64,000 nt of DNA from CAZUDI01 sp964618975. GTDB taxonomy: Bacteria > Desulfobacterota > Desulfomonilia > UBA1062. Positions 43,931-54,903 of the stretch are shown piece by piece. Below the pieces are notes generated by a model, which saw nothing but the letters and a program-made list of their open reading frames with translations, was not told the DNA's origin and made no database searches. A program made the translations under genes and the position numbers. The stretch's first letter is position 1; every line of letters begins with the position of its first letter. The stretch is taken from positions 1-64,000 of the forward strand of contig CAZUDI010000012.1 in NCBI GenBank assembly GCA_964618975.1, read 5' to 3'.

Positions 43931-45094
43931 ATGCAACACGTCATGAACACCTATCGCCGGCTACCGGTGGGCCTGGTCAGGGGTCAGGGCTGCCGCGTCT
44001 GGGACGAGGCCGGAAGGGAGTATCTGGACATGGTGGCGGGGATTGCCGTGTGCAACCTCGGGCACGCCCATCCCGAGGTGGTCGCGGCCCTGCAGGCCCA
44101 GGCAGCGAGCCTTTTCCACACCTCTAACCTCTACCACATCCCAGGCCAGGAACGCCTGGCCACCATGCTCGTCGAGCAGACCTTCGAGGCGCGGGTTTTC
44201 TTCTGCAACTCGGGCGCCGAGGCCAACGAGGCCGCTATCAAGCTCGTGCGCAAGTATGCCAGCGACCAGGGCCTGCGAGGCTCCCGGATCGTCACCGCCA
44301 CGGGCTCCTTCCACGGGCGCACGCTCGCCACCGTGGCGGCCACTGGTCAGGATCGCTTCCGACAGGGCTTCGATCCCATCCCGGCGGGCTTCTTAAGCGT
44401 GCCCTATGGCGATATCGAGGCCCTGAAGGAGGCCCTCGACGAAACGATCGCCGCCGTGATGCTCGAGCCCGTCCAGGGCGAGGGCGGGATCCGGGTGCCG
44501 CCTCCGGGGTACCTCGCGCAGGTGCGCTCTCTGTGCGACGCCAAAGGGGCCCTGCTGGTGTTCGATGAGGTCCAGACCGGCATGGGACGCACCGGGGAAC
44601 TTTTCGGCTACCGGCATGAGGGGGTCATCCCGGATCTGATGACCCTGGCCAAGGCGCTCGGCAACGGATTCCCCATGGGCGCCCTTCTGGCCCGGCCCGA
44701 GGTGGCCGCCAGCTTCTCGCCGGGCACGCATGCCTCCACCTTCGGCGGCAACCCCCTGGCGGCGGCCTGCGGGATCGCTACGCTGGGCGTCATGACCCGC
44801 GAAGATATTCCGGGATTCTGCCGCGTGCAGGGCGCCTATCTGCGCGCCCGGCTGGAGGATCTGGCATCAGCACATGCCTGTATCCGGGAGGTCCGCGGCC
44901 GCGGGCTTATGCTGGGCGTGGAGTGTGATGCGGACCTCAAGGACCTGCCTGCCTTGGGGCTTGATGAGGGCATCCTGCTGAATGTGATCAAGGATCACAT
45001 CATCCGGCTGGTGCCGCCGCTGGTGATCTCGGGCCCCGAGATCGACCGCGCGGTGGAGACCCTCGACCGACTACTGAAACGCAAGGGGTTGTAA
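43931..45094 (+). CDS. argD: acetylornithine aminotransferase
   Basis: This 387-residue PLP-dependent class-III aminotransferase forms N-acetylornithine. Motifs include FFCNSGAEANEAAIKL, FDEVQTGMGRTG and the PLP-lysine segment MTLAKALGNGFPMGA. It may double as succinyldiaminopimelate aminotransferase in lysine synthesis, as in many bacteria. The start at 43931 lies 4 bp after argB; the stop overlaps the argF start by one base (TAATG). Confidence 0.97.
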   Translation: MQHVMNTYRRLPVGLVRGQGCRVWDEAGREYLDMVAGIAVCNLGHAHPEVVAALQAQAASLFHTSNLYHIPGQERLATMLVEQTFEARVFFCNSGAEANEAAIKLVRKYASDQGLRGSRIVTATGSFHGRTLATVAATGQDRFRQGFDPIPAGFLSVPYGDIEALKEALDETIAAVMLEPVQGEGGIRVPPPGYLAQVRSLCDAKGALLVFDEVQTGMGRTGELFGYRHEGVIPDLMTLAKALGNGFPMGALLARPEVAASFSPGTHASTFGGNPLAAACGIATLGVMTREDIPGFCRVQGAYLRARLEDLASAHACIREVRGRGLMLGVECDADLKDLPALGLDEGILLNVIKDHIIRLVPPLVISGPEIDRAVETLDRLLKRKGL

Positions 45095-46005
45095 TGGAAC
45101 ACCGTGATTTATTGGCCATAACGGACCTGAACAAGGAGGAGATCGAGGCGATCTTTGCCACGGCACGGGCCTTCAAGCAGGGCCCGGTGCCCCGGACGCT
45201 TGCGGGCATGTCGGTGGTGCTCATCTTCGAGAAGGCCTCCACCCGCACGCGCCTTTCCTTCGAGGCCGGGATCGCCCGCCTGGGCGGGCATCCCATCGTG
45301 CTGACCCCGGAGAAATCGCAGATGGCCCGGGGCGAGCCTCTCAAGGACACGGCCCGGATCCTGGCCGGCTATACCCAGGGGATCATCATGCGGACCTTCG
45401 GCCACGAACGTATCGAAGAGCTGGCCGCCTGGGCCGAGGTCCCGGTGATCAATGCCCTCACCGACCGGCTGCACCCCTGCCAGGTGCTCTCGGACTGCTT
45501 CACCCTGGTCGAGCGTTTCGGCGACCTTGAGGGACATCGGATCGCCTGGGTGGGAGATGGCAACAACATGGCCAATTCCTGGATCAATGCGGCTTCCCTG
45601 CTGGGCTTCGAGCTCGCGCTGGCCTGTCCGGAAGGCTTCGGCCCCGATGAGGAAGTCATGAAGGCGGCGCGCGCCCGCGGGGCGCGCATCACCCTGGACG
45701 CCGATCCCTTCGCGGCGGTGGAAGGTGCCCTGGCCGTCAACACCGATGTGTGGGCCAGCATGGGGCAGGAGGAGGAGTTCTCTCAGCGCTTGGATGCCTT
45801 TGCGCGTTTTCAGGTGGATTCAGCCCTCATGGAGGCGGCGGCCGCCGGGGCGGTCTTCATGCACTGTCTGCCGGCCCACCGCGGCGAGGAGGTCACCGCC
45901 GAGGTGCTCGAGGGCGAGCGCTCGATCGTCTGGCAGCAGGCGCAGAACCGGCTCTACGTCCAGGAGTCCGTGATGGATTTTCTCGTAGGGCGCGGTAGTA
46001 TATAG
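45094..46005 (+). CDS. argF: ornithine carbamoyltransferase
   Basis: This 303-residue enzyme makes citrulline from ornithine and carbamoyl phosphate. The carbamoyl-phosphate motif STRTR is at 49-53, HPCQVLSD is in the middle, and the ornithine-site motif HCLPAHRGEE is near the C-terminus. It overlaps argD by one base, so translation is coupled. A gap of 178 bp follows before argG, the longest in the arginine run and a possible internal promoter region. Confidence 0.97.
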   Translation: MEHRDLLAITDLNKEEIEAIFATARAFKQGPVPRTLAGMSVVLIFEKASTRTRLSFEAGIARLGGHPIVLTPEKSQMARGEPLKDTARILAGYTQGIIMRTFGHERIEELAAWAEVPVINALTDRLHPCQVLSDCFTLVERFGDLEGHRIAWVGDGNNMANSWINAASLLGFELALACPEGFGPDEEVMKAARARGARITLDADPFAAVEGALAVNTDVWASMGQEEEFSQRLDAFARFQVDSALMEAAAAGAVFMHCLPAHRGEEVTAEVLEGERSIVWQQAQNRLYVQESVMDFLVGRGSI

Positions 46006-46183
46006 GAGAAAGACAGGCGACATTCCCGTGGAGGCAGAACCCCGGGAAAGGCCTTCGGAGCTTCAGTGCGGCCGCCGGTCTGGGAGAGTGCGACCCGAAA
46101 AAAGGTATGAAGGACAACGAATCCAGGCAGGGAGGAAGGCCTGCCGAGAGAAGCAAGCAAGATATGCAGCTAAAGGAGGCGTC

Positions 46184-47381
<1,198 letters not shown>

Positions 47382-47389
<8 letters not shown>

Positions 47390-48773
47390 CGACAAACTCT
47401 GGGGAGGACGGTTTCGGGAGGACACCAGCGCCCTGGTGGAGCGCTTCACCGAGTCGGTGAGTTTTGACCGGCGGCTGGCGCCCTATGATATCGCGGGCAG
47501 CCAGGCGCACGCGCGCATGCTCGCCGCGCGTGGCATCATCACACAGGACGAGGCCCGCTCCATCTGCGAGGGGCTGGAGGCCATCCTCGCCGACATCGAG
47601 GCCGGGCGTTTTGTCTTCGATGCCTCTCGCGAGGATGTCCACATGAATATCGAGGCCGAGCTCACCGCCCGCATCGGGGAGGCGGGCAAGAAGCTGCACA
47701 CGGCCCGCAGCCGCAACGACCAGGTGGCCACCGACCTGCGGCTGTATGTCCGGGCCCAGATCGGGTGCGTGCGCGTCGCGCTCAAGGCGCTCATGGAGGT
47801 GCTCGTCTCCCGGGCCGAGGAGTGGGTGGATGTCATCGTCCCGGGCATGACCCACCTGCAGCACGCCCAGCCGGTGTCGCTGGCGCACCACTTCCTGGCC
47901 TATTTCGAAATGTTTCTGAGGGATTATAGTCGCCTGGGCGATGCGTGCGTGCGCGTGAACGTCTCGCCGCTGGGCGCGGCGGCCCTGGCCGGCACCCCCC
48001 ACGCCATCGACCGCTTCGCCACCGCCGAGGCCCTGGGGTTCGACCACCCCTGCCGCAATTCCATCGATGCCGTGAGCGACCGGGACTTCGCCGTCGAGAC
48101 GGTCTTTTGCTGCGCCATGGTGATGCTGCACCTGAGCCGGTTGTGCGAGGAGATCATCCTGTGGAACTCCCAGGAATTCGCCTTCGTGGAACTGCCGGAT
48201 GCCTTCTGTACGGGCAGCTCCATCATGCCGCAGAAGAAGAACCCGGACGTGGCCGAGCTCGTGCGGGGCAAGGTGGGAAGGGTCTATGGCGACCTCATGA
48301 ACCTGCTGGTGAGCCTGAAGGCCCTGCCGCTTTCCTACAACCGCGATATGCAGGAGGACAAGCCCCCCGTGTTCGACAGTCTGGATACGGTGCAGGCGTG
48401 CCTGCAGGTCATGACCGGGCTTGTGGGCGGGATGAAGATCAACGCACCGGCCATGGCCTCCATGGTGCGGCGCGGATTTCTGACCGCCACCGATCTGGCC
48501 GACTACCTGGTGGAAAAGGGGGTGCCCTTCCGCGATGCGCACCGCATTACCGGCGAGCTGGTGGCATCCCTCGTGGAGCAGGGGCGCGACATCGAGGACC
48601 TGGGCCTGGACGAGCTCAAGCGTTTCTCGGGGGTCTTCGCTGCGGACGTCCTCGAGCGCGTGCGCCCCGCCGCCTCGGTCGACCGCCGGCTCAGCTACGG
48701 CGGGACCGCCCGCGAGCGCGTGCGCGCGGCCCTGGCCCAGGCTCGGGAACTCCTGGCGGGGAGCGCGGGATGA
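47382..48773 (+). CDS. argH: argininosuccinate lyase
   Basis: This 463-residue enzyme releases arginine and fumarate. It has the fumarase/aspartase signature GSSIMPQKKNPD with its catalytic flexible loop, and HTARSRNDQVATD. It overlaps argG (8 bp) and the small lipoprotein gene (ATGA), so the three are coupled. This completes the arginine steps from acetylglutamate except argC and argJ/argA, which are not in the window. Confidence 0.97.
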
Positions 48774-49165
48774 GGGGGCTTTGCGCGGGAAGATCCACGG
48801 CCCTGGCCGGGGTGGTCCTGGTGTGCCTGGTGCTGATCTGCGGCTGTGGCCGCAAATTGCCGCCGCAGCCGCCTGGCCTGGCGTCTCCGGTGGTGGTGCG
48901 CTCGATCGGGTTTACGTCTGAGGGCGTGGCGGCGCGTCTGACGTGCAATGTACCGGGTGCGACCGTGGTGCTGCTGGGCAAGCCCAAGGGGATCTGTCCG
49001 CATTGCACCGACGACCTCACGCGGCGTGCCTCCGGGGTGTGTCCCGCGGGGGGGCGGATGGTCCTGCTGGATCCCGCCCCGGGGGGAGGGGACATGGTCT
49101 ACCGGGTGGCACTGGAAAAGGACGGGACCTCCTGGCTGGGTGAGGCCCGGATCGTGAAGCCCTGA
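48770..49165 (+). CDS. LptM-like small lipoprotein with extra cysteines
   Basis: This 131-residue predicted lipoprotein has a signal peptide ending in the lipobox LICGC (22-26) and lipidated Cys26. The start of the mature part, CGRKLPPQPPG, resembles LptM/YifL lipoproteins, which assist the LptD translocon and are often encoded beside lysA or dapF. This protein is longer and has an additional Cys set (GICPHC and SGVCPAGG) that could bind a metal or form disulfides. It overlaps argH and precedes lysA by 40 bp. The LptM role is inferred from motif and position. Confidence 0.7.
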   Translation: MRGLCAGRSTALAGVVLVCLVLICGCGRKLPPQPPGLASPVVVRSIGFTSEGVAARLTCNVPGATVVLLGKPKGICPHCTDDLTRRASGVCPAGGRMVLLDPAPGGGDMVYRVALEKDGTSWLGEARIVKP

Positions 49166-49205
49166 AGCGATCGAGAGCGCGGGGTAAGCAAGGAGGGCGA
49201 GCGCC

Positions 49206-50462
49206 ATGCACGATTTCGAATACAAAAACGGCCGGCTCCACTGCGGAGACGTGGCCCTTGAGGACATCGCCAAGGAGGTGGGGACGCCGTTCTACTGCTA
49301 TAGCCGGCCCACGATCATGAGGCACATCCGCGCCTTCGAGGGGCCGCTGGCGGACGTCGACCACCAGACCTGCTTCGCCATGAAGGCCAACTCGTCCCAG
49401 TCCGTCCTGGCCATCATGGCACGGGAGGGCCTGGGCGCGGATGTCGTCTCGGGGGGCGAGCTTTTCCGGGCGCGCCGTGCGGGCATCCCCGCCGGGCGCA
49501 TCGTGTATTCCGGGGTGGGCAAGACCACCTCCGAGATCGACATGGCGATCACCGCGGGCATCATGATGTTCAACATCGAGAGTGAAGAGGAGCTGGAGGT
49601 GATCCACGCGCGGGCGCGCACCCTGAGGCGCAAGGCCCCCATCGCCATCCGCGTCAATCCGGATGTGGACCCGGGTACCCACCCCTACATCTCCACGGGC
49701 CTCAAGAAGAACAAGTTCGGCATCGATATCGAGGGTTCCCTGAACCAGTATCTGCGGGCCAGCCGGATGGAATGGATCGAGGTGGTGGGCATGGACTGCC
49801 ACATCGGCAGCCAGCTGACGGAGATCGGACCCTTCATCGACGCCGCCGACCGGCTCAAACACCTCATGCAGCGCCTGGCCGGCCAGGGCATTGCCTTCCG
49901 GTACCTGGACCTGGGAGGCGGCCTCGGCATTACCTACTCCGACGAGGTTCCGCCCAACCCCGCCGACTATGCGCACGCCATTCGTGATGCCGTGGGCGAC
50001 CTGGGACTCACGCTCGTGTTCGAGCCCGGCCGCGTCATCGTGGGCAATGCCGGGGTGCTTGTGACCGAGGTGCTCTACCGCAAACCCACCGAGCTCAAGA
50101 CCTTCATCGTGGTGGATGCGGGCATGAACGACCTCGTGCGCCCCGCCTTCTACAACGCCTACCACGAGATCCGGCCGCTCACGGCCAAAGACGAGCGGCG
50201 CGAGAAGGCCGACGTGGTGGGGCCCATCTGCGAGACCAGTGACTTCCTCGCCCGCGACCGCGAGTTGCCCCTCCTGTCACGCGGGGACCTGCTGGCCGTG
50301 ATGAGCTCGGGCGCCTATGGTTTCACCATGGCCTCCAACTACAACTCCCGGCCCCGGCCGCCCGAGGTTTTGGTGGATGGAGGGCGCTATTGTGTGGTAA
50401 CCAGGAGGGAGACATACGCGGACCTCATCTCCGGCGAGACGCTGGCGGATGAGGGTCTCTAA
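49206..50462 (+). CDS. lysA: diaminopimelate decarboxylase
   Basis: This 418-residue PLP enzyme of the alanine-racemase fold catalyses the last step of lysine synthesis. The PLP lysine is Lys60 in TCFAMKANSSQS. HIGSQLTEIGPF, LGGGLGITY, EPGRVIVGNAG and the substrate-binding CETSDFLARDR are all present. The start follows AAGGAGGGCGAGCGCC. It is followed 14 bp later by dapA. Confidence 0.97.
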   Translation: MHDFEYKNGRLHCGDVALEDIAKEVGTPFYCYSRPTIMRHIRAFEGPLADVDHQTCFAMKANSSQSVLAIMAREGLGADVVSGGELFRARRAGIPAGRIVYSGVGKTTSEIDMAITAGIMMFNIESEEELEVIHARARTLRRKAPIAIRVNPDVDPGTHPYISTGLKKNKFGIDIEGSLNQYLRASRMEWIEVVGMDCHIGSQLTEIGPFIDAADRLKHLMQRLAGQGIAFRYLDLGGGLGITYSDEVPPNPADYAHAIRDAVGDLGLTLVFEPGRVIVGNAGVLVTEVLYRKPTELKTFIVVDAGMNDLVRPAFYNAYHEIRPLTAKDERREKADVVGPICETSDFLARDRELPLLSRGDLLAVMSSGAYGFTMASNYNSRPRPPEVLVDGGRYCVVTRRETYADLISGETLADEGL

Positions 50463-50476
50463 CGATGGGGGGAGAT

Positions 50477-51349
50477 ATGTTTTCAGGGGCAATTGTCGCC
50501 ATCGTGACGCCCTTCAAGAACGGCACGGTGGATGAGGAGGCCTTCAGGGCCCTGGTCGACTTCCAGATCGAGGCCGGGGTCAGCGGAATCGTGCCCTGTG
50601 GAACCACCGGCGAGTCGGCCACGCTCACGCATGCAGAGCACAATCACGTGATCGATATCACCGTTGATCAGGTTGCCGGCAGGGTGCCGGTCATCGCGGG
50701 CACGGGCTCAAATTCCACGGCCGAGGCCATCCGGCTCACCCGCCATGCCCAGGAGGCCGGTGCGGATGCGGCGTTGCTGATCACCCCCTACTACAACAAG
50801 CCTCCCCAGAGGGGGCTCTTCGAACATTACCAGGCCGTGGCGCGTGCCTGCGACCTGCCCCAGATCCTCTACAATGTCCCGGGGCGCACCGGGGTGAACA
50901 TGGCCACGGAGACCATCCTGAAGCTAGCCGCGATCGACAACATCGTGGGGATCAAGGAGGCCAGCGGCGATCTCGTCAAGTGCATCCACATCGTGCGCGA
51001 TGCCCCGCCTGATTTCTGCCTGCTTTCGGGGGAGGACGCCCTGAACCTGCCCATCCTGGCCGTGGGTGGCAAGGGCGCCATCTCGGTGACGACCAACGTG
51101 GTGCCGCGACGCATGTCCGAAATGATGGCGGCCTGGTTCGGGGGGGAGGCGCAGCGCGCCCTCGAGATCCACGCGGGACTGATGGAGCTGCATGAGGCCA
51201 TGTTCATCGAGACCAACCCCATCCCGGTCAAGACCGCCCTGGCCCTGATGGGACGCCTGGACGAGGAATTCAAGCTGCCCCTGTGCCCCATGAGTGCGGA
51301 GAACAAGGTCAGGCTCGCGGATGTTCTTAAGAAATACGACTGCTTATAG
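50477..51349 (+). CDS. dapA: 4-hydroxy-tetrahydrodipicolinate synthase
   Basis: This 290-residue aldolase-family enzyme condenses pyruvate with aspartate semialdehyde. The GTTGESATLT motif, YYNKPPQRG, YNVPGRTGVNM (Tyr) and the Schiff-base lysine in GIKEASGD are present. I preferred ATG 50477 (MFSGAIVAIVTPF) over 50465 because GGGGGGAG lies just before it. It is followed by dapB after 12 bp. Confidence 0.96.
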   Translation: MFSGAIVAIVTPFKNGTVDEEAFRALVDFQIEAGVSGIVPCGTTGESATLTHAEHNHVIDITVDQVAGRVPVIAGTGSNSTAEAIRLTRHAQEAGADAALLITPYYNKPPQRGLFEHYQAVARACDLPQILYNVPGRTGVNMATETILKLAAIDNIVGIKEASGDLVKCIHIVRDAPPDFCLLSGEDALNLPILAVGGKGAISVTTNVVPRRMSEMMAAWFGGEAQRALEIHAGLMELHEAMFIETNPIPVKTALALMGRLDEEFKLPLCPMSAENKVRLADVLKKYDCL

Positions 51350-51361
51350 GAGGGGAAGGCC

Positions 51362-52165
51362 ATGATCCGGGTGGGGGTTGTCGGAGCGGGGGGTCGTATG
51401 GGCGCCCTCATCACACAGGGAGTCCTGTCCCAGGCGGACATGCAGCTCGCAGGCGCCCTGGAGACAGCGGCACATCCGATCGTGGGCAGGGACCCGGGGC
51501 TGTCCCTGGGAGGAGGGCCCACCGGGATCACGGTCACGGCCCGGCGGGAGGAGGCCTTTGCCGAGTGCGACGTCATCATCGATTTCTCCGTGCCTCAGGC
51601 CACCCTCGAGAATGCGCGCTACGCCGCCTTGGAGCACAAGGCCCTGGTGATCGGAACCACGGGAATGGACGAGCAGCAGCGCCGCACGATCGCCGAGTTG
51701 GCGGAAAGGACCCCCATGGTGATGGCGCCCAACATGAGCATCGGGGTCAATGTCATGTTCAAGGTCGCGGGCCTGGTGGCGCGCCTGCTCGAGGACTACG
51801 ATATCGAGATCGTGGAGACCCACCACCGCCACAAGCAGGACGCCCCCTCGGGGACGGCCATCGGTCTGGCCGAGGCGGTGGCCCGCGCGCGGGGCGTGTC
51901 CCTGGCGGAACACGCCCGCTATGCACGCCACGGGATCATCGGTGAGCGGCCCGCAGGCCAGATCGGCATCCAGAGCCTCAGGGCCGGGGATGTGGTGGGC
52001 GACCACACCGTCATGTTCGCCGGTGGCGGCGAGCGCATCGAGCTCACGCACCGTGCCCATTCGCGCGCGAATTTCGCCCAGGGCGCGGTCAGGGCCGCGC
52101 ACTGGGTGGTATCCCAGGGTCCTGGTCTCTACACCATGCTGGATGTACTGGGGCTCGAACCGTGA
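51362..52165 (+). CDS. dapB: 4-hydroxy-tetrahydrodipicolinate reductase
   Basis: This 267-residue NAD(P)H-dependent reductase follows DapA in lysine synthesis. It has the N-terminal nucleotide motif VGAGGRMG and the catalytic ETHHRHKQDAPSGTA. The start follows AGGAGGGGAAGGCC. Its stop overlaps the GTG start of the FAH-family gene (GTGA), so that gene is coupled to the operon. dapL, which follows dapB in Geobacter-type operons, is not found here. Confidence 0.97.
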   Translation: MIRVGVVGAGGRMGALITQGVLSQADMQLAGALETAAHPIVGRDPGLSLGGGPTGITVTARREEAFAECDVIIDFSVPQATLENARYAALEHKALVIGTTGMDEQQRRTIAELAERTPMVMAPNMSIGVNVMFKVAGLVARLLEDYDIEIVETHHRHKQDAPSGTAIGLAEAVARARGVSLAEHARYARHGIIGERPAGQIGIQSLRAGDVVGDHTVMFAGGGERIELTHRAHSRANFAQGAVRAAHWVVSQGPGLYTMLDVLGLEP

Positions 52166-52902
52166 AGATCGCCCGCGCCCTCCTGCCCGACGGCCGCCCC
52201 ACCTGGTGCGCCACCGAGGATGGACAGCACTTTTTCCGCTACGAGCCGGGGAGAGACTCCCGGGGAGAGGCCCTCGAGGTCGTGCGGCTGCTGGCCCCGG
52301 TCACGCCCACCAAGATCGTGGCCGTGGGTCTGAACTATCGCGACCATGCCCGGGAGGTGGGCCTGGACCTGCCCCAGACGCCCATGCTCTTCCTGAAGCC
52401 TGCCAGTTGTGTGATCGGTCCCGGAGAGGATATCCGCTACCCGGAGCAGTCCTCCCGGGTCGATTTCGAGGCCGAGCTGGCGGTCGTGATCGCCCGGCGC
52501 TGCTCGCGCATTGCACCTGACGAGGCCCCGGCCTATATCCTCGGGCTGACCTGTTTCAACGACGTCACGGCCCGCGACCTGCAGGTGCAAGACGGGCAAT
52601 GGACGCGCGCCAAGTCCTTCGACACCTTCGGGCCCGTGGGCCCGTGGATCGCCACCGGGCTCGCCGGCGGCGGTCTCAGGATCGAGGCCCGGCTTAACGG
52701 CGAGGTCCGGCAGTCATCCAGCACGGACAATTTGATCTTCCCGGTGCCGGAGCTGGTAGCCTTCATCTCGCATGTCATGACCCTGGAGGCGGGGGATCTG
52801 ATCGCCACCGGCACGCCGGCGGGCATCGCCCCCATGGAGCGCGGGGACACGGTGGAAGTGGAGATCGAGGGTATCGGGGTGCTTAAGAACCGGGTAGTAT
52901 GA
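52162..52902 (+). CDS. fumarylacetoacetate hydrolase-family protein
   Basis: This 246-residue FAH-superfamily enzyme is compact and lacks the N-terminal SH3-like domain of true FAH. The metal-binding set is visible: VDFEAELAVVI supplies the acidic ligands, NDVTARDLQ follows, and the C-terminus has LEAGDLIATGTPAGIAP. Such proteins are often acylpyruvate hydrolases or oxaloacetate tautomerase/decarboxylases. The GTG start overlaps the dapB stop. Its place in a lysine operon hints at repair of keto-acid side products, which is inference. Confidence 0.87.
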   Translation: MKIARALLPDGRPTWCATEDGQHFFRYEPGRDSRGEALEVVRLLAPVTPTKIVAVGLNYRDHAREVGLDLPQTPMLFLKPASCVIGPGEDIRYPEQSSRVDFEAELAVVIARRCSRIAPDEAPAYILGLTCFNDVTARDLQVQDGQWTRAKSFDTFGPVGPWIATGLAGGGLRIEARLNGEVRQSSSTDNLIFPVPELVAFISHVMTLEAGDLIATGTPAGIAPMERGDTVEVEIEGIGVLKNRVV

Positions 52903-53402
52903 TGCGGGGGTTTCTGTCTCTCGGCTCCAACCAGGGTGACCGGGAGGCATATCTGCGTCGGGCGATTGAGTGCCTGAGGCAGGAAAGGGTGGTGGTACTC
53001 GCCAGATCGAGCATCTACGAAACCAGGCCCGTCGAGGTGGACGAGGAGCAGATGCCATATCTCAATCTGGTGGCATGGATCGTAAGCGATCGTGATCCTT
53101 TGAGACTTCTGGAGCTCTGCCAGAGGGTAGAGGTAAGTCTGGGCCGGAAGAGACCCTATGCCCATGCCCCCCGGACGATCGATATCGACATCCTCATGCT
53201 GGACGGGCTCGTCCTGGCCACGCCGGCGCTCACGCTGCCACACCCGCGCCTGGAGGTGCGGGCCTTCGTGATTCATCCCCTGAGCGAATTGTGCCCCTCT
53301 CTGATGCTGCCCTCGGGCCGGTCGGTATTGGAGGTAAAGAAAGCCCTGGGGGATGACGAGATAGTGGGTGTGTGGAAGGATGATCATGGGCAGTCAGGCT
53401 GA
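52899..53402 (+). CDS. folK: 2-amino-4-hydroxy-6-hydroxymethyldihydropteridine pyrophosphokinase
   Basis: This 167-residue HPPK catalyses pyrophosphoryl transfer in folate synthesis. FLSLGSNQGDRE at the N-terminus, YETRPVEV, PYLNLVAWI and the signature RPYAHAPRTIDIDILMLDG are all present, with the magnesium-binding DIDILM. Translation is coupled to the FAH gene by an ATGA overlap. The downstream kinase gene starts inside its 3' end. Confidence 0.95.
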   Translation: MMRGFLSLGSNQGDREAYLRRAIECLRQERVVVLARSSIYETRPVEVDEEQMPYLNLVAWIVSDRDPLRLLELCQRVEVSLGRKRPYAHAPRTIDIDILMLDGLVLATPALTLPHPRLEVRAFVIHPLSELCPSLMLPSGRSVLEVKKALGDDEIVGVWKDDHGQSG

Positions 53403-54885
53403 GACCCCCAAGACGATTCTGGTGGCGGACGATAACCGCGATGTGAATACGGTCATCACCGCCATGCTTGAGGAGAGCGGGTTTGCCGTGGTGCAGGCCT
53501 TTGATGGGGACGAGGCCGTGCAGGTTTTTCGGTCTCAGTCCCCGGACCTGGTGGTCCTCGATTACCGCATGCCCAATAAGGACGGGATTGACGTCCTCAA
53601 GGAGATCCGCCGGCTCGATGCCCATGCCTTTGTGATCTTCATGACCGGAGAGGGCTCGGAACACGTGGCGGTGGAGGCCATGAAGGCCGGGGCCCGCGAT
53701 TACCTCACCAAGCCCGTCGCCCATGACGACCTGATCCAGCTCGTGACCAAGCTCGTGCACGACCGAGACATCCTGCTGGAGAATATGCGCCTCAAGGCCC
53801 GGGGGGATGCCTACAAGAATTATCTGGTCACCCTGAGCGAGACCATGGGCGAGGCGCTGGTGACCACGGATGCCTCCGGCAGCATCCAGTACATGAACTA
53901 TATGGCCCGGCAGCTGTGGGGGCCCGAGGAGCAGATGAAGGGCAAGAGCCTCAATGAACTCTTCGAGCACCCCCAGCAGGAGACCTTCACGGACATCAAG
54001 CTGGCCCTGGCTGAGGGCCGGAACTGGTTCGAGGACGAGTACACCTTCCGCAAGGCCGACGGGGTGACCTTCATCGGGGTGCTCACCGCCTCGGCGCTGA
54101 CCAGCGAGAAATATGCGGGGGGCCTGGTGATCGTGATCCGCGACCTCACCGATATCGACGAGATGCGCCGACAGATCATCAATGCCGAGAAGCTGGCCTC
54201 CCTGGGCAAGGTGGTGGAGGGCGTGGCGCACGAGATCCGCAATTCGCTTACCTCGCTGGGCGGCTTTTCCCGCCGGCTCGAAAGGTCCTGCTACCTCGAC
54301 CAGCACCAGAAGGTATATGTGGATTATATCATCGAAGACGTGAAACGCCTCGAGAACATGATCATGGATATCGAGGAATACGTGAACTACACCAAGATCC
54401 ACCGCCCCCAGTTCGCGCTCACCGATATCGAGGACGTCATCGACGAGTCCCTCATCCGGGCCGTGGGCGGTGGCCGTTTTCAGGATATCACCTACGAGGT
54501 CAACCTTCCCGAGGATCTCGAGCCCATCACCGCGGATCACAACTTCCTGGTGGAGGCCTTCTGGCACCTCTTCGTGAATGCCTGCGAGGCCATGGAGGGC
54601 CGGGGCAAGCTGGAGGTGCTCGTGGGCCGCAATCCCAACTACCTGATCATCGATGTGATCGACTCCGGCAAGGGGATCCCCGGCGACGAGATCAAGGACA
54701 TCTTCAACCCGTTCTATACCTCCAAGGTCACCGGCGCGGGGCTGGGACTGTCCAAGGTGTATATGATCATCGAGGAACACGGCGGCTTCATCACGGTGAA
54801 TTCCGCCGAGGGCAAGGGCACGCGCATGCGGGTATACCTGCCGCGCAAGCGTATCATGAAACCGCACCATGCGCGGACGCGTTGA
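53386..54885 (+). CDS. hybrid receiver-PAS-histidine kinase
   Basis: This soluble protein of 499 residues has an N-terminal receiver (acidic pair Asp15-Asp16, phospho-acceptor Asp59 in LVVLDYRMPN, Lys109 in YLTKPV), a PAS domain at about 149-256, a HisKA helix with His282 in GVAHEIRNSLTSLGGF, and an HATPase with FVNACEAM, DSGKGIPG and TGAGLGLSKVY. It lacks membrane segments. Its input is probably phosphorylation by another kinase. The start overlaps folK; ATG 53380 and GTG 53368 are alternatives. No output regulator is adjacent. Confidence 0.92.
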   Translation: MGSQAETPKTILVADDNRDVNTVITAMLEESGFAVVQAFDGDEAVQVFRSQSPDLVVLDYRMPNKDGIDVLKEIRRLDAHAFVIFMTGEGSEHVAVEAMKAGARDYLTKPVAHDDLIQLVTKLVHDRDILLENMRLKARGDAYKNYLVTLSETMGEALVTTDASGSIQYMNYMARQLWGPEEQMKGKSLNELFEHPQQETFTDIKLALAEGRNWFEDEYTFRKADGVTFIGVLTASALTSEKYAGGLVIVIRDLTDIDEMRRQIINAEKLASLGKVVEGVAHEIRNSLTSLGGFSRRLERSCYLDQHQKVYVDYIIEDVKRLENMIMDIEEYVNYTKIHRPQFALTDIEDVIDESLIRAVGGGRFQDITYEVNLPEDLEPITADHNFLVEAFWHLFVNACEAMEGRGKLEVLVGRNPNYLIIDVIDSGKGIPGDEIKDIFNPFYTSKVTGAGLGLSKVYMIIEEHGGFITVNSAEGKGTRMRVYLPRKRIMKPHHARTR

Positions 54886-54903
54886 TCACCAGGGGATATA
54901 GGC

